Assembly (NCBI RefSeq): GCF_015706575.1
Contig: NW_024037048.1
Coordinates: 17,811,512-17,875,511 of the forward strand
From: Patiria miniata
Lineage: Eukaryota > Echinodermata > Asteroidea > Valvatida > Asterinidae
Length of the DNA: 64,000 nucleotides
Direction: 5' to 3'
Made by a program: the position numbers and the translations under genes
The notes under the pieces: model-generated
The model's database searches: none
Told to the model about the DNA's origin: nothing
The model's input: only the letters and a program-made list of their open reading frames with translations
Shown: positions 21,286 to 32,324 of the stretch, one piece after another
Layout of the letters: each line of letters begins with the position of its first letter
Position numbering within the stretch: the stretch's first letter is position 1

Positions 21286-21741
21286 AACAGAAGGGACGAA
21301 TAATGTGCACAGACATCAACGCTGTACATGATTGCTACAAATGAATCCAACTAGATAAAGCAATTTGAACTTGAATAAAACTGTGTGCATCATCACGATC
21401 CGGTCGGTTTGTATTTGCGCCCTCTATATTCAGTTACACGTTCACCCTGCAGCGATTGAATGTTTGATGATCAAACCGGAATGGCGCACTGTGAACTCTA
21501 GCGAAATGACACAGTTTAACAACAAAGTTCAAAGGGTACTGAGTATCCACATAAATGATAACACAAAATAAGACGGGCATGTTTGAGTTGTCCGGATTTC
21601 CTGAGGAACGTTCTTCCGTGACCAACTTCTCCATAACTCTTCATCCTGAATTAGTTTGAGTGATTGCCGGAATACAATGCGAGTACATCGAATCAGGATT
21701 TCATGTTTAAAAATTAAAATGATAAATTAAACAGGAAAAAA
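21286..21741. other. Repeat-family unit, no gene
   Basis: The sequence including TTTGTATTTGCGCCCTCTA and CACTGTGAACTCTAGCGAAA recurs at 22.8k in copy 1 and at 52.3k in copy 2. No coding potential beyond short frames. Confidence 0.6.
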
Positions 21742-24492
21742 CGAGGCAGAAAATAAGGGGGTGGTTGATCATACCTATATACTGTTTAGGTTAAAGAGTC
21801 GAACTTTCGCAAGATTGTTTTCTTTAAACCAAAATGTTACGCAGTAATTTTTTTACCTGAACTATTACAAGTGCGTGAATTATTTTGAATAAGTGCGAAT
21901 CCCGATCAATTTCAACTATTCTGAATCACAGCAGGGAACTTGATGTAATGAGCTCTTTAAAAAAATGCTCCCAAAATTTGATTCAAAACCAGTCGAGTCT
22001 GAACAGCTTTGTTTTTGACACTGAATTATTTCGTGTTTGTACAGTGTTATATCAGACAAGATATATCGTCTTAAAAAACTGAAGACGTTTTCGAAATAGT
22101 GTGCCGGTGGGCAGACTATTAACGTGTGTTAGCAACGAAATTCAGTGACAAGAACCAAAAAAATAATCCCTTTAACTTATCTGTTTTGGTCAAATGTATA
22201 GCATCAACTAAGCTAAAAGTTCAAAAGTTAGTTGTGCTGCATCATACTTAAGATTGTGAGCAATTGATCATATGTTCCTCTAACTGGTTCAAAGTTGCTT
22301 GAACTTGTAGTTATAGGAATCACAATGAGCATACAGTTTCTGCATTTGTGGGGAAATCGATCTCATACCAAGGAAGTAGGGGCGCAAACACTACAGCTGG
22401 ACTACCACAGTCAAGTTTCAGTCGTAAAATAAAGATTTCCGGATGGGAATCAGCGCACCGGTTTGGCTCTAGTAAGCCTCCATCTGTTTGCCAACTGAAA
22501 CTTGTCTTACAAAATATTTCAGATTTGTAAAAATCTGGACCAATCACCAAAAACTTTCGAAAAATAAGCCAAAAATCAATATCGCTGTTTGTCCAAATAT
22601 GCAACAGAATCTCAGCGGCATGCTGAGTGGAACCCTACATGGAAATACATGAGTGAATTCATCTAGAGCTTTTGCTTCATTCTCTTCAGGCGAACAGAAA
22701 GCCTGAGCAATTTGTACAAACACCAACTCTACACATGATTTCTACAAATTCACCCAGTTAAATTTGAACTGGTCTAAAACTGTGTGCATCATATCACGAT
22801 CCGGTCCGTTTGTATTTGCGCCCTCTATATTCATGACTCGTTCATCCTGCTATGATTGAATGAAACTTGATGATCAAAGCGCACTGTGAACTCTAGCGAA
22901 ATGGCAAAGTTGAAAAAGTACTGCTTGAGCAATAACACACAATAAGACAAGCATGTTTTTGATGTCCGGATTTCCTGAAAAACGTTCTTCCGTGACCAAC
23001 TTCCCATAACTGCTGATCCTGAATTAGTTTCAGTGATTGCCGGGAAACAATGTGAGTGCATCGCACCAGGATTTCATGTTTTAAAATTAAATTGATAACA
23101 TTAAAATGGCAAAATGAGGAAGAAAATAAGGGGTGGTTGATCATACTGATTTTATGGGTGAGGTTATTTATAAAGGATGGAGCTTTCGCAATATGTCTTC
23201 TTTAAACCAAAGAAAGACACTTTTTTAAAGTATTAAAAAGTGCGTGAATTTGTTTAAGCATTAATCACAATCAGTTGAAACTATTCTGAAATCAGCAGAG
23301 AACTTGATGTTTAAACTCTTCTAAAAACTGCAATCAGATATGACTAGAAATAGTCCTACCTGATAGCCTTTGTTTTGACAATACAACTTTCCGTGAATGT
23401 ACAGTGTGCTATCCATTATAGTGACAAGATTTTAACTTTATCAAAAACTAAACCAGTCAGTATGTGAACAATAATTTAGTTTGAAGCGTGCGAAATGAAA
23501 GTAGAGGCGGAAATAATGTCAAACAGGAATTCCTCATTCCGAACAACAAAACCCTGATATATTTGGGTGATCGGGTACTACCCGATCATTGTTTGGAAAT
23601 GTTAGGAGATTTCTTTTTTTTTCTTTCTTTCTTTCTTGTTTTTTTTTTCTGACAATAACTATCTGCGACTTTTCTTCTGAACCGTACAGTACATGGTATA
23701 AACTTCAAGCCTTGAGCGAACATCAACACTGGTGTACCTTTTGTATACTCTGACGTCATAATGACGTCATCAGGTATCTTATTACAAGCGATTTAACTGC
23801 AAAACCTCATAAACAAAATGAACAATAATGTTCACACTTTGAAATCTGATTGACTATACATTGATAAACATTTTTGATATTCGAAGGTAAAGTCGTCTGA
23901 CCTTTCCTTCCGGGGTTACTGGTAGGTCAAATTTAGGTGAATTTAAAATGCAAAAAGAAGTTGCAGAAAGACGAAACCTGGTATATGAACATGAACCTAA
24001 GTGTGAAGATGTGGATATTTTAGTGACGTCGTCATGACGTCATCATACATCAAATTACAAGCATTTCAGGTCAAAATTTGACAAAATAGTTTGACAGGCG
24101 CGGATCCAGAGGGTGGGAGGGGCCGCCGACCCCCCCCCCCCCAGCCCCCGCTGTGAAACATGCACACAAAATATTACCCGTTCGCCTGTCACAACAATCT
24201 GACATTTTTTTTTAGGATTTTAGGAGCCTGACCCTCCCCTAACCCTAACCCTATTAACCCAACCCCCTGCAAGGGGAGGGTCAGGCTCCCTCAAAGATAT
24301 TTGAGCAATATCTTTTGTCCTAATAAACCTGAGTGTTCATTGTTTTGTGAAGTGGCAGATTGTGCCTTGGGCGATGGGCTACAGGACTACAGGGTCATCA
24401 TCTTTGGATGGAATTTTTATCCCAAAAGGTCATCGGATTATACCGCAAAATTGAACAGACAATGAAAGATGATGATATAAGCTGTAATTTGA
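21742..24492. other. About 2.75-kb segment present only in copy 1
   Basis: The other copy passes directly from AAATGATAAATTAAAC (52641) to the sequence matching 24493. The extra segment is itself mostly a diverged repeat of its surroundings (22.2-23.2k resembles 20.5-21.7k and 26.7-27.3k), plus CRE-like TGACGTCA motifs near 23752, 23762 and 24035 and a CTTT microsatellite at 23610-23650. Confidence 0.7.
24223..24289. repeat. 18-bp stem hairpin with telomere-like loop
   Basis: GGAGCCTGACCCTCCCCT at 24223-24240 is perfectly inverted at 24272-24289. The loop is AACCCTAACCCTATTAACCC followed by AACCCCCTGCA, two to three units of the telomeric repeat CCCTAA. Confidence 0.85.
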
Positions 24493-24753
24493 TTGGGTGT
24501 CTCAAACACCTTTGAGAGTTGTGAGTATTTGTCCTGATCTTTACAAGTGGGGGTATTTATCACTGAGGTCCATGGCAGTTTATTTGCTGGTCTGCAGCCA
24601 TAGATATCTTTGAATTACCACAAACGTCTTTGCGACAATTCAGCATTGTGACGTCATCGAACGAAGTTAGTTATTATAGGGAGAATTTGAAAATGAATCG
24701 CATGTTGATTCAAAGACCACGAACAAAAAGGCTACGGTTCAAAAAGGTGTGTT

Positions 24754-25743
24754 CCAGGCGCGGTTCTAGAGCCATTTTTTTTGGGGGGGGGGCTAGCAAG
24801 GTGAATCCAGAGTTTTTTTCCAGGGAAGCTGCTGAAATGTAGACTGTTATTTTCTCCGGACACTCAGGCCTCTGAAAATCAATAAGTGGGGGGGGGGGGG
24901 GGGGTCCGTGTCATATTTTCTATGGGGAGCGTTCACTCGTACCCCCGCCCTGCAAACAGGACGCTGGGAAGGGCAGATGAATCAACGCTCTGATTGGATA
25001 GATTTTGCGTGACCTGTGACCGGCAAGGCGTCACGGCCACGACCCTGTAAGGTTTGAAACGGCCGTTAAGACTGAGTCATTCGTCACTCTTTTATTCTCA
25101 TTCATAAATGCGGCGCCCTTTTTGGGGGGTTTAAAAGCATAATGATGAAGGAAAATCTGTAAAACTTATCTCTTTTGTAAATTTTCAACTCCCGCCAGTT
25201 GCTCAGGCTCTGTGCATTTTTTTTTTTATGGAATTCACGAAGGGTCGAAATGCATATCATTCGACGCTCAAAATTTGTCCACATGGTCCGCAATGAAAAA
25301 GAAATCACATCCGGTATGGTGTGTATGCATTTCTATGTCAAACTTTTCAGATAGTATTTGCGCGCATTGGCTAACCGCGGTCTACAGCTGCAGCCAGATG
25401 CTTTATACAAAGGTCATGATAAATTACCCAGAATGCCATCCCCACTTCCTTCACAAGATTCTGTGAAGCTCATCTGCCCTTCCCAGCACCCTGTTTGCAG
25501 GGCGGTGGGTACGAGCGAACGGGGAGCGCTGATAACTCCCACAATCGGGCATACTATATTAACTAAAAGTGTACAACGCACCCTTCTCATTTAGGCGGAG
25601 ACCGTTCCCATGTACGTCAAATTCTTACATTTTGCTAGTGCATTTTTTTTTTATGGAATTGTTTGGGGGGGGGGGAAGACAAAATTGGGGGGGGGGGGTA
25701 AGCCCCCTCCCCCTAGCCCCCCCCCCCCCAGAACCGTGCCTGG
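24754..25743. mobile_element. hAT-like non-autonomous element, long form
   Basis: The ends CCAGGCGCGGTTCTAGAGCC and CAGAACCGTGCCTGG are inverted. G-runs sit just inside the left end and C-runs just inside the right end. Inside lies another inverted pair: CGTACCCCCGCCCTGCAAAC near 24939 and GTTTGCAGGGCGGTGGGTAC near 25492. TGTGTT occurs on both flanks but no exact 8-bp target duplication could be read. The other copy holds a 559-bp version lacking the middle. Confidence 0.65.
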
Positions 25744-26466
25744 ACTGTGTTCATAGCAGCGATTGGCCAAAATGTGAGGCACAGTTGTACAGTGAGTGTA
25801 GATTTGCACACTTCTTTTGTTCCAATGACGTTTTCTGTTTATAACTGTGACCAAAAACTTTTTACATGTAAATGAATAGAAAAAAAGATACAGTTTCCCA
25901 CCAAATCACCGCTTTATTACGATGCTTGAATGAAGAAAATATCAAACAGACACTCACCTAAGCACAGTTCTTGAATTCTATCGCGGAATCACTCCTCAAC
26001 ACTCGAGCGGATTGCTGGCTGAAAAAAAAAAAAAAAAAATATGAGTCATTAAAATCCTCCAGGAGATAACTTGGGGGGTGGTGGGGAGGCATAACTGAAT
26101 TTCAAAAGTTCTAAATGCCCCCCCCTCCCAAAAAAAACCTCTGTCGAGTGAAATTTAATTTGGTTTGATTATTCATTTCAAACAGAAATGCGTTCTCCAA
26201 CGGTCCTGTCTGGACTCAAGCGCGAGGAACATTCATGTCTCTTTGGAAGGCTTTGCTATTTTCGAATCAAACGAAGTAATCACACAAATAAATTATATAA
26301 TTGCCGGGAAAAAAGTACCTATACCGATTTAATGACAGAAACTTTGCGATGCTCAAAGTGAAGAGACCGGTATCACATATACACTGTGAATTGTTCAGCC
26401 TGATATATCATCTGAAAAAAATGAAGATGTTTTCGACATAGTGCCAGTGGGCAGACTATGAACGTG
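25744..26466. other. Repeat unit with exon-like island 3
   Basis: A diverged repeat of 19.65-20.35k, including the minus-strand exon-like island at 25958-26018. No known gene. Confidence 0.55.
25958..26018 (-). other. Exon-like island 3
   Basis: 61 bases on the minus strand with TTTTTCAG acceptor and GTGAGT donor. It is clearly related to island 2 (SVEE...RDRIQE against SVEDSLRDRIQE) but the frame is altered here. The other copy (53681-53741) reads IRSCVEECFRDRIQELCLG without interruption. Confidence 0.4.
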
Positions 26467-26649
26467 TGCTACAATCCTGGCCAAATCTCGTTGGGCCCCC
26501 AACTCCCCGGCCCCCGTTCAGTGTTGTCGCTCATTGCGCGGTGTGTGCTCCATCAGCTGGAGAGAACAACATTGACCGGGGGAGCGGGGGAGTGGGTGAC
26601 CGTGGCAGGCTCAGGAAGTGTCCCAACCATTTTGGCCGGGATTGTAGCA
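26467..26649. mobile_element. Small GC-rich MITE with empty paralogous site
   Basis: Inverted ends GCTACAATCCTGGCCAAA and TTTTGGCCGGGATTGTAGC enclose a GC-rich interior. The related repeat at about 22118 (AACGTGTGTTAGCAACG) has no insert. The element is also in the other copy (54188-54373), so it predates the split of the two copies. Confidence 0.7.
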
Positions 26650-27325
26650 ACGAAATCAAGTGACAAGAACTAAAAAAAATAATCCCTTTAATTTATCTGT
26701 TTTTGTCAAATGTATAGCATCAACTAAGCTTAAAGTTCAAAAAGTTAGTTGTACTGCATCATACCTAAGATTGTGAGCAATTGATCCTATGTTCCTCTAA
26801 CTGGTTCAAGGATGCTTGAACTTGTAGTTATAGGAATCACAATGAGCATACAGTTTCTGCATTTGTGGGGGAAATCGATCTCATGCCAAGGAAGTAGGGG
26901 CGCAAACACTACAGCTGGACTACCACAGTCAAGTTTCAGTCGTAAAATAAAGATTTCCGGATGGGAAATCAGCGCACCGGTTTGGCTCTAGTAAGCCTCC
27001 ATCTGTTTGCCAACTGAAACGTGACTCTAAACATTTGGGATTTGTGAAAATCTGTACCAATAACACAACCAAAAACATTCGAAATATTAAGCCAAATACC
27101 AATATTGCTTTGTCCCAAAATATTCAACAGAATCTCAGTTGCATGCTGAGTGGAACCCTACATGCAAACATGACTGAATTCGTCCGAGAGCTTTTGCTTC
27201 AAATTTTAAGGTGAACAGCAGAGCAGAAGGACTGATCTGAGTAACTTGTACAAACATCAGTTCTATGCATGATTTCTACAAATGAACCCAGCTAGATAAA
27301 ACAATTTGAACTTGAATAAAACCGT

Positions 27326-27401
27326 ACGCAAATACTAACAGACCGGATGATCATGCACTTAGTACGAAGTGCATGATCATCCGGTCTGTTAGTATTTGCG
27401 T
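27326..27401. repeat. Near-perfect 76-bp palindrome
   Basis: Arms of 35 bases (ACGCAAATACTAACAGACCG ... CATGCACTT) mirror each other around AGTACG. The single asymmetric base is in the centre. The other copy (55052-55127) has AGTACT there and is a perfect palindrome over all 76 bp. Confidence 0.9.
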
Positions 27402-29109
27402 CCTATAACTGTGAGGCTATAGAGTGTTTATTCCGACTAGTCACACTTTTATCCAACAATGTTTGATTGTAAATGACGATCACTAATTGTGGCGGTTCGG
27501 ACCATGCTGGTTTGGCTCTTAGTTGTCGTGCAACAGCATCGGTATCATAGTCACGCAAGATCAGTTTCAATTCCAATTTAATTTGTTCGTAAACATTTTG
27601 TTGTTCAGCCCTCACTCCTCAAGCAACTACACATCACAAGCTTTAAAGAAGCGAGGCTCAAGCCTACTACCACGCTCGCTGTTTGGAAACAGTGTCAGCA
27701 ATAATCTTCGGAATTTCAATCCCACGTTGATTCAAACTACGTGCAAGAAGGCACATTGTTTCGGGGGAAAAACATAATTGTTTCAAACACTCACCGAGCA
27801 CAATCTTGTTCTTGCAATCAGTTCTCTCTCTGGTTGTCGTCCGAAGGAGCTAGGTTACGAGCTGTGAGGGGAGAAGCGGCCCGCATCTGCCTTAAATCTT
27901 GGAATCGATTTCCTGAGCAGTGACTGAGGGACTGTCATCACACATCACCGACTCGCTTCATATTAATGAGACGAAATTCATGTAATATCGTTGAGGCTAT
28001 TAAAGTCACCCATACAAACTTGTGTCACCGACACTGAAATAGCCACATCATATTGGTTGATACTGTATCGATGTCGGTGACAAATCCAAAACACGTGATT
28101 TGTGATTGACACGCAAAACTACATCCGACACTTGTGGTCACCGCTAGTCACCGAGTAACTGTGATTGGTGGATAGAATAATGACGTACACCGGCCGTGAT
28201 TTACTCGGTGATCAGTTTGCGCTGTACGAAGAACTCTATGGTTTGAGTCTCAGGGTAGTAGAAGTATATATTCTGTGAGTTTTTTTGTTGTGTATGTATA
28301 GTCACCATCAAATTGATTCAGTACATGAAAATCAATTATGTGTAATGGGCAATTAAGGTTACACACATTGTTAAAATGGGCTTCATTTTAGAACAAACCA
28401 ACATAGAACTAGCACACTAATTGTCCAGCTATTGTCTAGTTATTGTCTACGGTCTAATGTTGAGTTATGACCTTTTTTTTTTTATTTAACAAGGCTGGCT
28501 GACGGGGAGGGGTGGGTCACGGCAGCAAAATCAGTAGTTGGAATAAAATCAGAAGTGGAGAGAAGACGACTGGTTTTAAATCGATGCTACTCATCCGGCC
28601 TTCCCTCGATTGATTCATGAAATCTATAGAGAAGGCCGGGTGATGGGAGCGCCCCATAGCGCCAAATGAGGTTCAGCCCCCCCCCCCCCCCCCCCCCCGG
28701 CCCCTCCACCACACACCCACACAATCAACCCCAGACAGATAGTGTACTGTACACTTGCATCTTCTCTACAATACAGAGTCAGGATTGTTTGCCAAAACAA
28801 CAAGTTTTAGCAGGAAATCAGTGGTTAGGCGTAATGACCGCTTTGACAGGGACTTTGTGAGGAAATACACAATGCATGGGAATGAATCCACCAGGACAAA
28901 ACAACATGAACTTCGGTGAACTATGCGCATCCTATCCTGTCCCTGCATATCCAGGGCACTCCAATGGTGACTGTACGCATACAATCAGATCAGTTTTGGC
29001 ATTGAGATTACATTTTATATTTAAAAAAAAATCGTCCAATGGGGGCGCTGTTCAAACCAGACGATCATGGACACTATCGGACAATAGGTGGCGCCACGCT
29101 GCGTGGCCA
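27402..29109. other. Non-coding stretch with exon-like island 4
   Basis: Contains island 4 (27795-27861), CACCGAC/GTCGGTG inverted motifs at 28.02-28.21k, and a 22-base C run at 28677-28698. It is colinear with 55.13-56.86k. No recognised gene. Confidence 0.55.
27795..27861 (-). other. Exon-like island 4
   Basis: 67 bases on the minus strand: CAG acceptor, CTCGTAACCTAGCTCC, ending TTGCAAGAACAAGATTGTGCTCG, donor GTGAGT. The start resembles island 2 (CTCGCAATCTG) and the CAAGAAC motif is shared by all four islands. Identical length and sites in the other copy (55529-55595). Confidence 0.4.
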
Positions 29110-29340
29110 AAATAAATACACAACAACCAGACTATCATTCATCTCGAACACTCCATCTAGAAAGAGCATCATCACGATAACCCCAGTCCAACCGAGGGAT
29201 TCCTTCTGCCGAAATCGCTTCATTCTCCACAGCTGCAGCTATTTCCTTATCGAATATCACCTTCACTTTTAAAGTTTTATTTTCAGTTCCTTCCACTTTG
29301 TCATGTTTGTGAACAACAATTTTGCTCCATCTGGCATGTC
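29110..29340. other. Segment inverted relative to the other copy
   Basis: This stretch is the reverse complement of 56857-57040 while both flanks are in the same orientation. On the minus strand it begins ATGCCAGATGGAGC (ATG at 29337) as in the small frame at 56860, but carries about 20 extra bases around AATAAAACTTTAAAAGTG and ends differently (DDALSRWSVRDE, stop). Confidence 0.75.
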
Positions 29341-29344
29341 GAAT

Positions 29345-30088
29345 GTCGGTCGTTTCGTACCCAAGTCGTTTCGTACCCAGGTTGTTTCGTACCCAGGTCG
29401 TTTCGTACCCAGGTCGTTTCGCACCCAGGATTCATGTTTGTCTTCTATATTGTAGCGTGATTTTCTTTGGTTGCTTTTCAGTTTTTCGAATTGTACTTTT
29501 ATAATTAGGCCAAAAAAATAAATCTTATGTCTTGTCTGTCTTTACAAAGTACCTCTCAACAACCCATTTGCATAAAAAAATGCTTGTATTTATTGTTTTC
29601 TTACTTACATTCGCTGTTTTTTCAAAAGAAAACTCCGTTATTTTTACAAATTCACTGGGCAATTCAACTACATGTACTTCGCAATTCGATGTCTATAATC
29701 ACGTGCGTAATAAGCGCAATGCGGCGACGACTGGTTCCCGCCGCGCCGCGCAGGGGCCAATGATGAAATGCGGTAACTAGTCTGTGCACAGCTATGCGAT
29801 CGATAGCGCTAGCATGGCTATGCAGGCACAGGCACGTGCTCAGCGCTCTGTCAACTGGTCGGATTCGCGTTCGACATCGTAAAAATGCTGAGAAAGACAT
29901 CGTAAAAATGCCAAGAAAACACCGATGGAGAAAGAACATTTTTGCAAGTTAATTCACAGATTTGATCTAGCTTGTCTGTGTATGTATTTTCCGTGTTTGC
30001 ATGACTGGCTTAATCTCCTTTGTGCATCATAACTGACTGGGTACGAAACGACTTGGGTACGAAACGACTTGGGTACGAAACGACCTGC
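29345..30088. mobile_element. Foldback element with TTTCGTACCC repeats, copy 1 only
   Basis: The left end is five tandem units of CAGGTCGTTTCGTACC type (29348-29430). The right end is three inverted units, GGGTACGAAACGACTT (30038-30086). The interior is about 600 bp and has no recognised protein. The other copy lacks it. It sits at one border of the inverted segment. Confidence 0.75.
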
Positions 30089-30200
30089 TTCGGTTCGAGA
30101 TAGGTCAGCAAATTATGTCGGGTGGGATTCGGGTGTTCAAAATCATGGTCATGGTGTTTGAAGGTTCAAGTGTAGTCCGCAACCGTAGCCTAACTTGGAG

Positions 30201-30702
30201 TTGGACCCTAGCCGGCATAAATGTGGCCAATTACTGGACTACCTCCGCAATAAAGGCCACACTTCCACCATGTCCATCATGTACAAAAACATGTCGAACT
30301 TTGTCAAATTTTGATATTCACATTTAGGCCTAGTTTGTACTTTATTTTTGGTTTAGAAGTTACTCACCATGCTCACCCTCTTTTGTCATGTTTGAGCTGC
30401 CTTTTTCAGATGTCTAATTTTCGTGAAATTTCATGTTGAAATTTTGATACGTGAACGTGTGCAAACGAATCTGGAAATTTCACAAAAAAGGGACATCTGA
30501 AAAAGGCAGCACTTTCTGATTAGGCTATAAAGAGGGTGAGTAGGCTTCTACTAAAAAGCAAAAATAAACTACAAATTAAGCCTAAATGTGCAAATCAAAA
30601 TTTGACAAAGTTTGACATGTTTTTGTACATGGTGGAAGTGTGGCCTTTATTTACGGAGGTAGTCCAGTAAATTGGCCACATTTATGGGGCTAAGTTGGAC
30701 CC
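30201..30702. repeat. Foldback repeat, roughly 230-bp arms
   Basis: Arms run from TTGGACCCTAGCCGGCATAA and TGTGGCCAATTACTGGACTA inward, and return as TAGTCCAGTAAATTGGCCAC. AAAGGCAGCACTTTCTGATT marks the inner right arm. The other copy has two such foldbacks in tandem (57141-58147). Confidence 0.8.
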
Positions 30703-31609
30703 AACTTATCGCCTTTTTAACTTTCGAACATGGTCTGGTGTCTGGCGAAAGTGGGGTCCAATCTAATCCCCGTATATGCCGAGCACACAATTTGTCTTTT
30801 GACCCAAAAACCCAACATGGCCCAACAAAAACATCAGATTTCACCCTCAAAATGGCCTCCAAATTACTAGATACGCCACCTGAGGTTCAAGTAGACATCA
30901 ATAATTAAGATGGTTGTACTGAAGTTTACTTACGATCTGGATGAAAAGTGAAATTTCCCATTCAATCCGAGAGCTCCCTTGCGATCGTGAACACGTTCAA
31001 TTTCAGACTCGTGTTAATGTTTGAACGATGCGATGTGGTCTTCATGCCCAGCGTACATTGTACATTCGATGGTCCCCATATCCCGAGTGCGATGCCGTTA
31101 CCGAGCGCAATGCATCGATTATGATAATGAGTAGATTGGATCTCGTTTGTAAACACAAGTATATTTCGAACGATAATAGAGAGTCGGGAACTAGGACAGC
31201 TTTTGTGGGCGGAAACCAGTTCAAGCTAGTTCCCGATTGTCTTTTACCATTTGAAATCCACTTGTGTTCACAAGCGAGATCCAGTCTACTCATTATCATA
31301 ATCGATGCTTCGCGCTCGGTAACTGAATCGCACTCGGGATATGGGGACCTTTGAATGTACGCTGGGCATGAAGACTACATCACGTCGTTCAAACATTAAC
31401 ACGAGTCGGAAATTTAACGTTTTCATGATCGCGAGGGGAGCTCTCAGAATTGAACGGGAAATTTCACTTTTCTTCCGGATCGTAAGTAAACTTCAGTACA
31501 ACCATCTTAATCATCGATGTCTATTTGTACCTCAGGTGGCCTATCTAGTAATTGGGAGGCCATTTTGAGGGTGAAATCTGAATGTTAAAAAGACGATAAG
31601 TTGGGTCCA
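30697..31609. repeat. Large palindrome, roughly 380-bp arms
   Basis: The left arm (for example TCAGATTTCACCCTCAAAAT at 30835, GTACATTGTACATTCGATGG at 31052) is mirrored on the right (GTGAAATCTGAATG at 31571, TTTGAATGTACGCTGGGC at 31351). The centre is near 31192-31227 (GAGTCGGGAACTA / TAGTTCCCGATT). About 100 bp at 30721-30822 is unpaired. It is matched by 58160-58990 in the other copy. Confidence 0.85.
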
Positions 31610-32324
31610 AGCATGGTCCAAGTTACTCGGACTACTGTAAGTGTAGTGTAGTCTGAAAATTTGGGACTCTCAATACTGTGTATAAGAGTCCCAAAACTTA
31701 TGGTATTGAAAACATGCAAAGCAAGAAAATAGACTGGCACCTGAAACAACCAGTCCAACACAGCTTCAGTACTGCATCAATCAACCATGCCAAAAGAAAC
31801 TAAAGAAATGTGTGGCATGAAGCGGGAACTAGTCTCAATTTACTACACATTTCTCCGTAGTCAAGCCACCAGACTATTGACACTGAATGAAGAGGTCAGT
31901 CTTTTCAAATAGTTGGACCATATGGTCATGATGGTTGGACATGTACCAGTCTAGTATTTAGTCCCATTATGAAATCACTTGACGTCCCTCTCATGTGCAA
32001 AACATTGAAGAAAAATCTCCTTTGAAAATTGAATTGAGTCTCCAAACTTGGTTGGTGAAAAACTGAGGACATTTTCTTTGCCCGTTTTGTTTTGCACGTT
32101 TCAGAGCACTCCAGAGCCCTGTCTGCTGTAAGTGTAACTTAGCCCTAGTCCTAGCCCAGGTTGGACTCTGTTGTGTACACGCAACGGAGTCCAGGGTAAG
32201 AATCTCTCCTGCCATAGCGAAAAAGTTTTAACACATTTAGTATTAGTAAATATTGCTTGAAATTGTTTATGCTTATTGAATTCTTCTCATTGTCTTTGGG
32301 TAATGTATTTTTTTTTTTCATTAG
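31610..32324 (+). other. Intron before endophilin exon Z, copy 1
   Basis: Contains a short hairpin (TTGGGACTCT / AGAGTCCCAA at 31660-31696). A plus-strand frame MPKETKEMCGMKRELVSIYY at 31788 is identical in the other copy but matches no endophilin segment. Upstream endophilin exons (N-terminal helix 0) were not found anywhere in the window. Confidence 0.6.

Noticed and set aside
23752-24045. CRE (TGACGTCA) enhancer cluster
   Set aside because: The motifs lie in a repeat-rich segment missing from the other copy and no gene start is near; kept only as a note.
27403-27615. Minus-strand frame QQNVYEQIKLELKLILRDYD
   Set aside because: It looks protein-like, but the other copy has an in-frame stop (VAR then stop) and no splice context supports it.
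31042-31354. Two overlapping frames on opposite strands with near-identical peptides (MIMSRLDL...)
   Set aside because: They mirror each other because the DNA is a palindrome; no coding signal beyond that.
31788-31898. Possible upstream endophilin exon starting MPKETKEMCG
   Set aside because: Identical in both copies and followed by a GT, but the sequence does not match any endophilin N-terminal segment.
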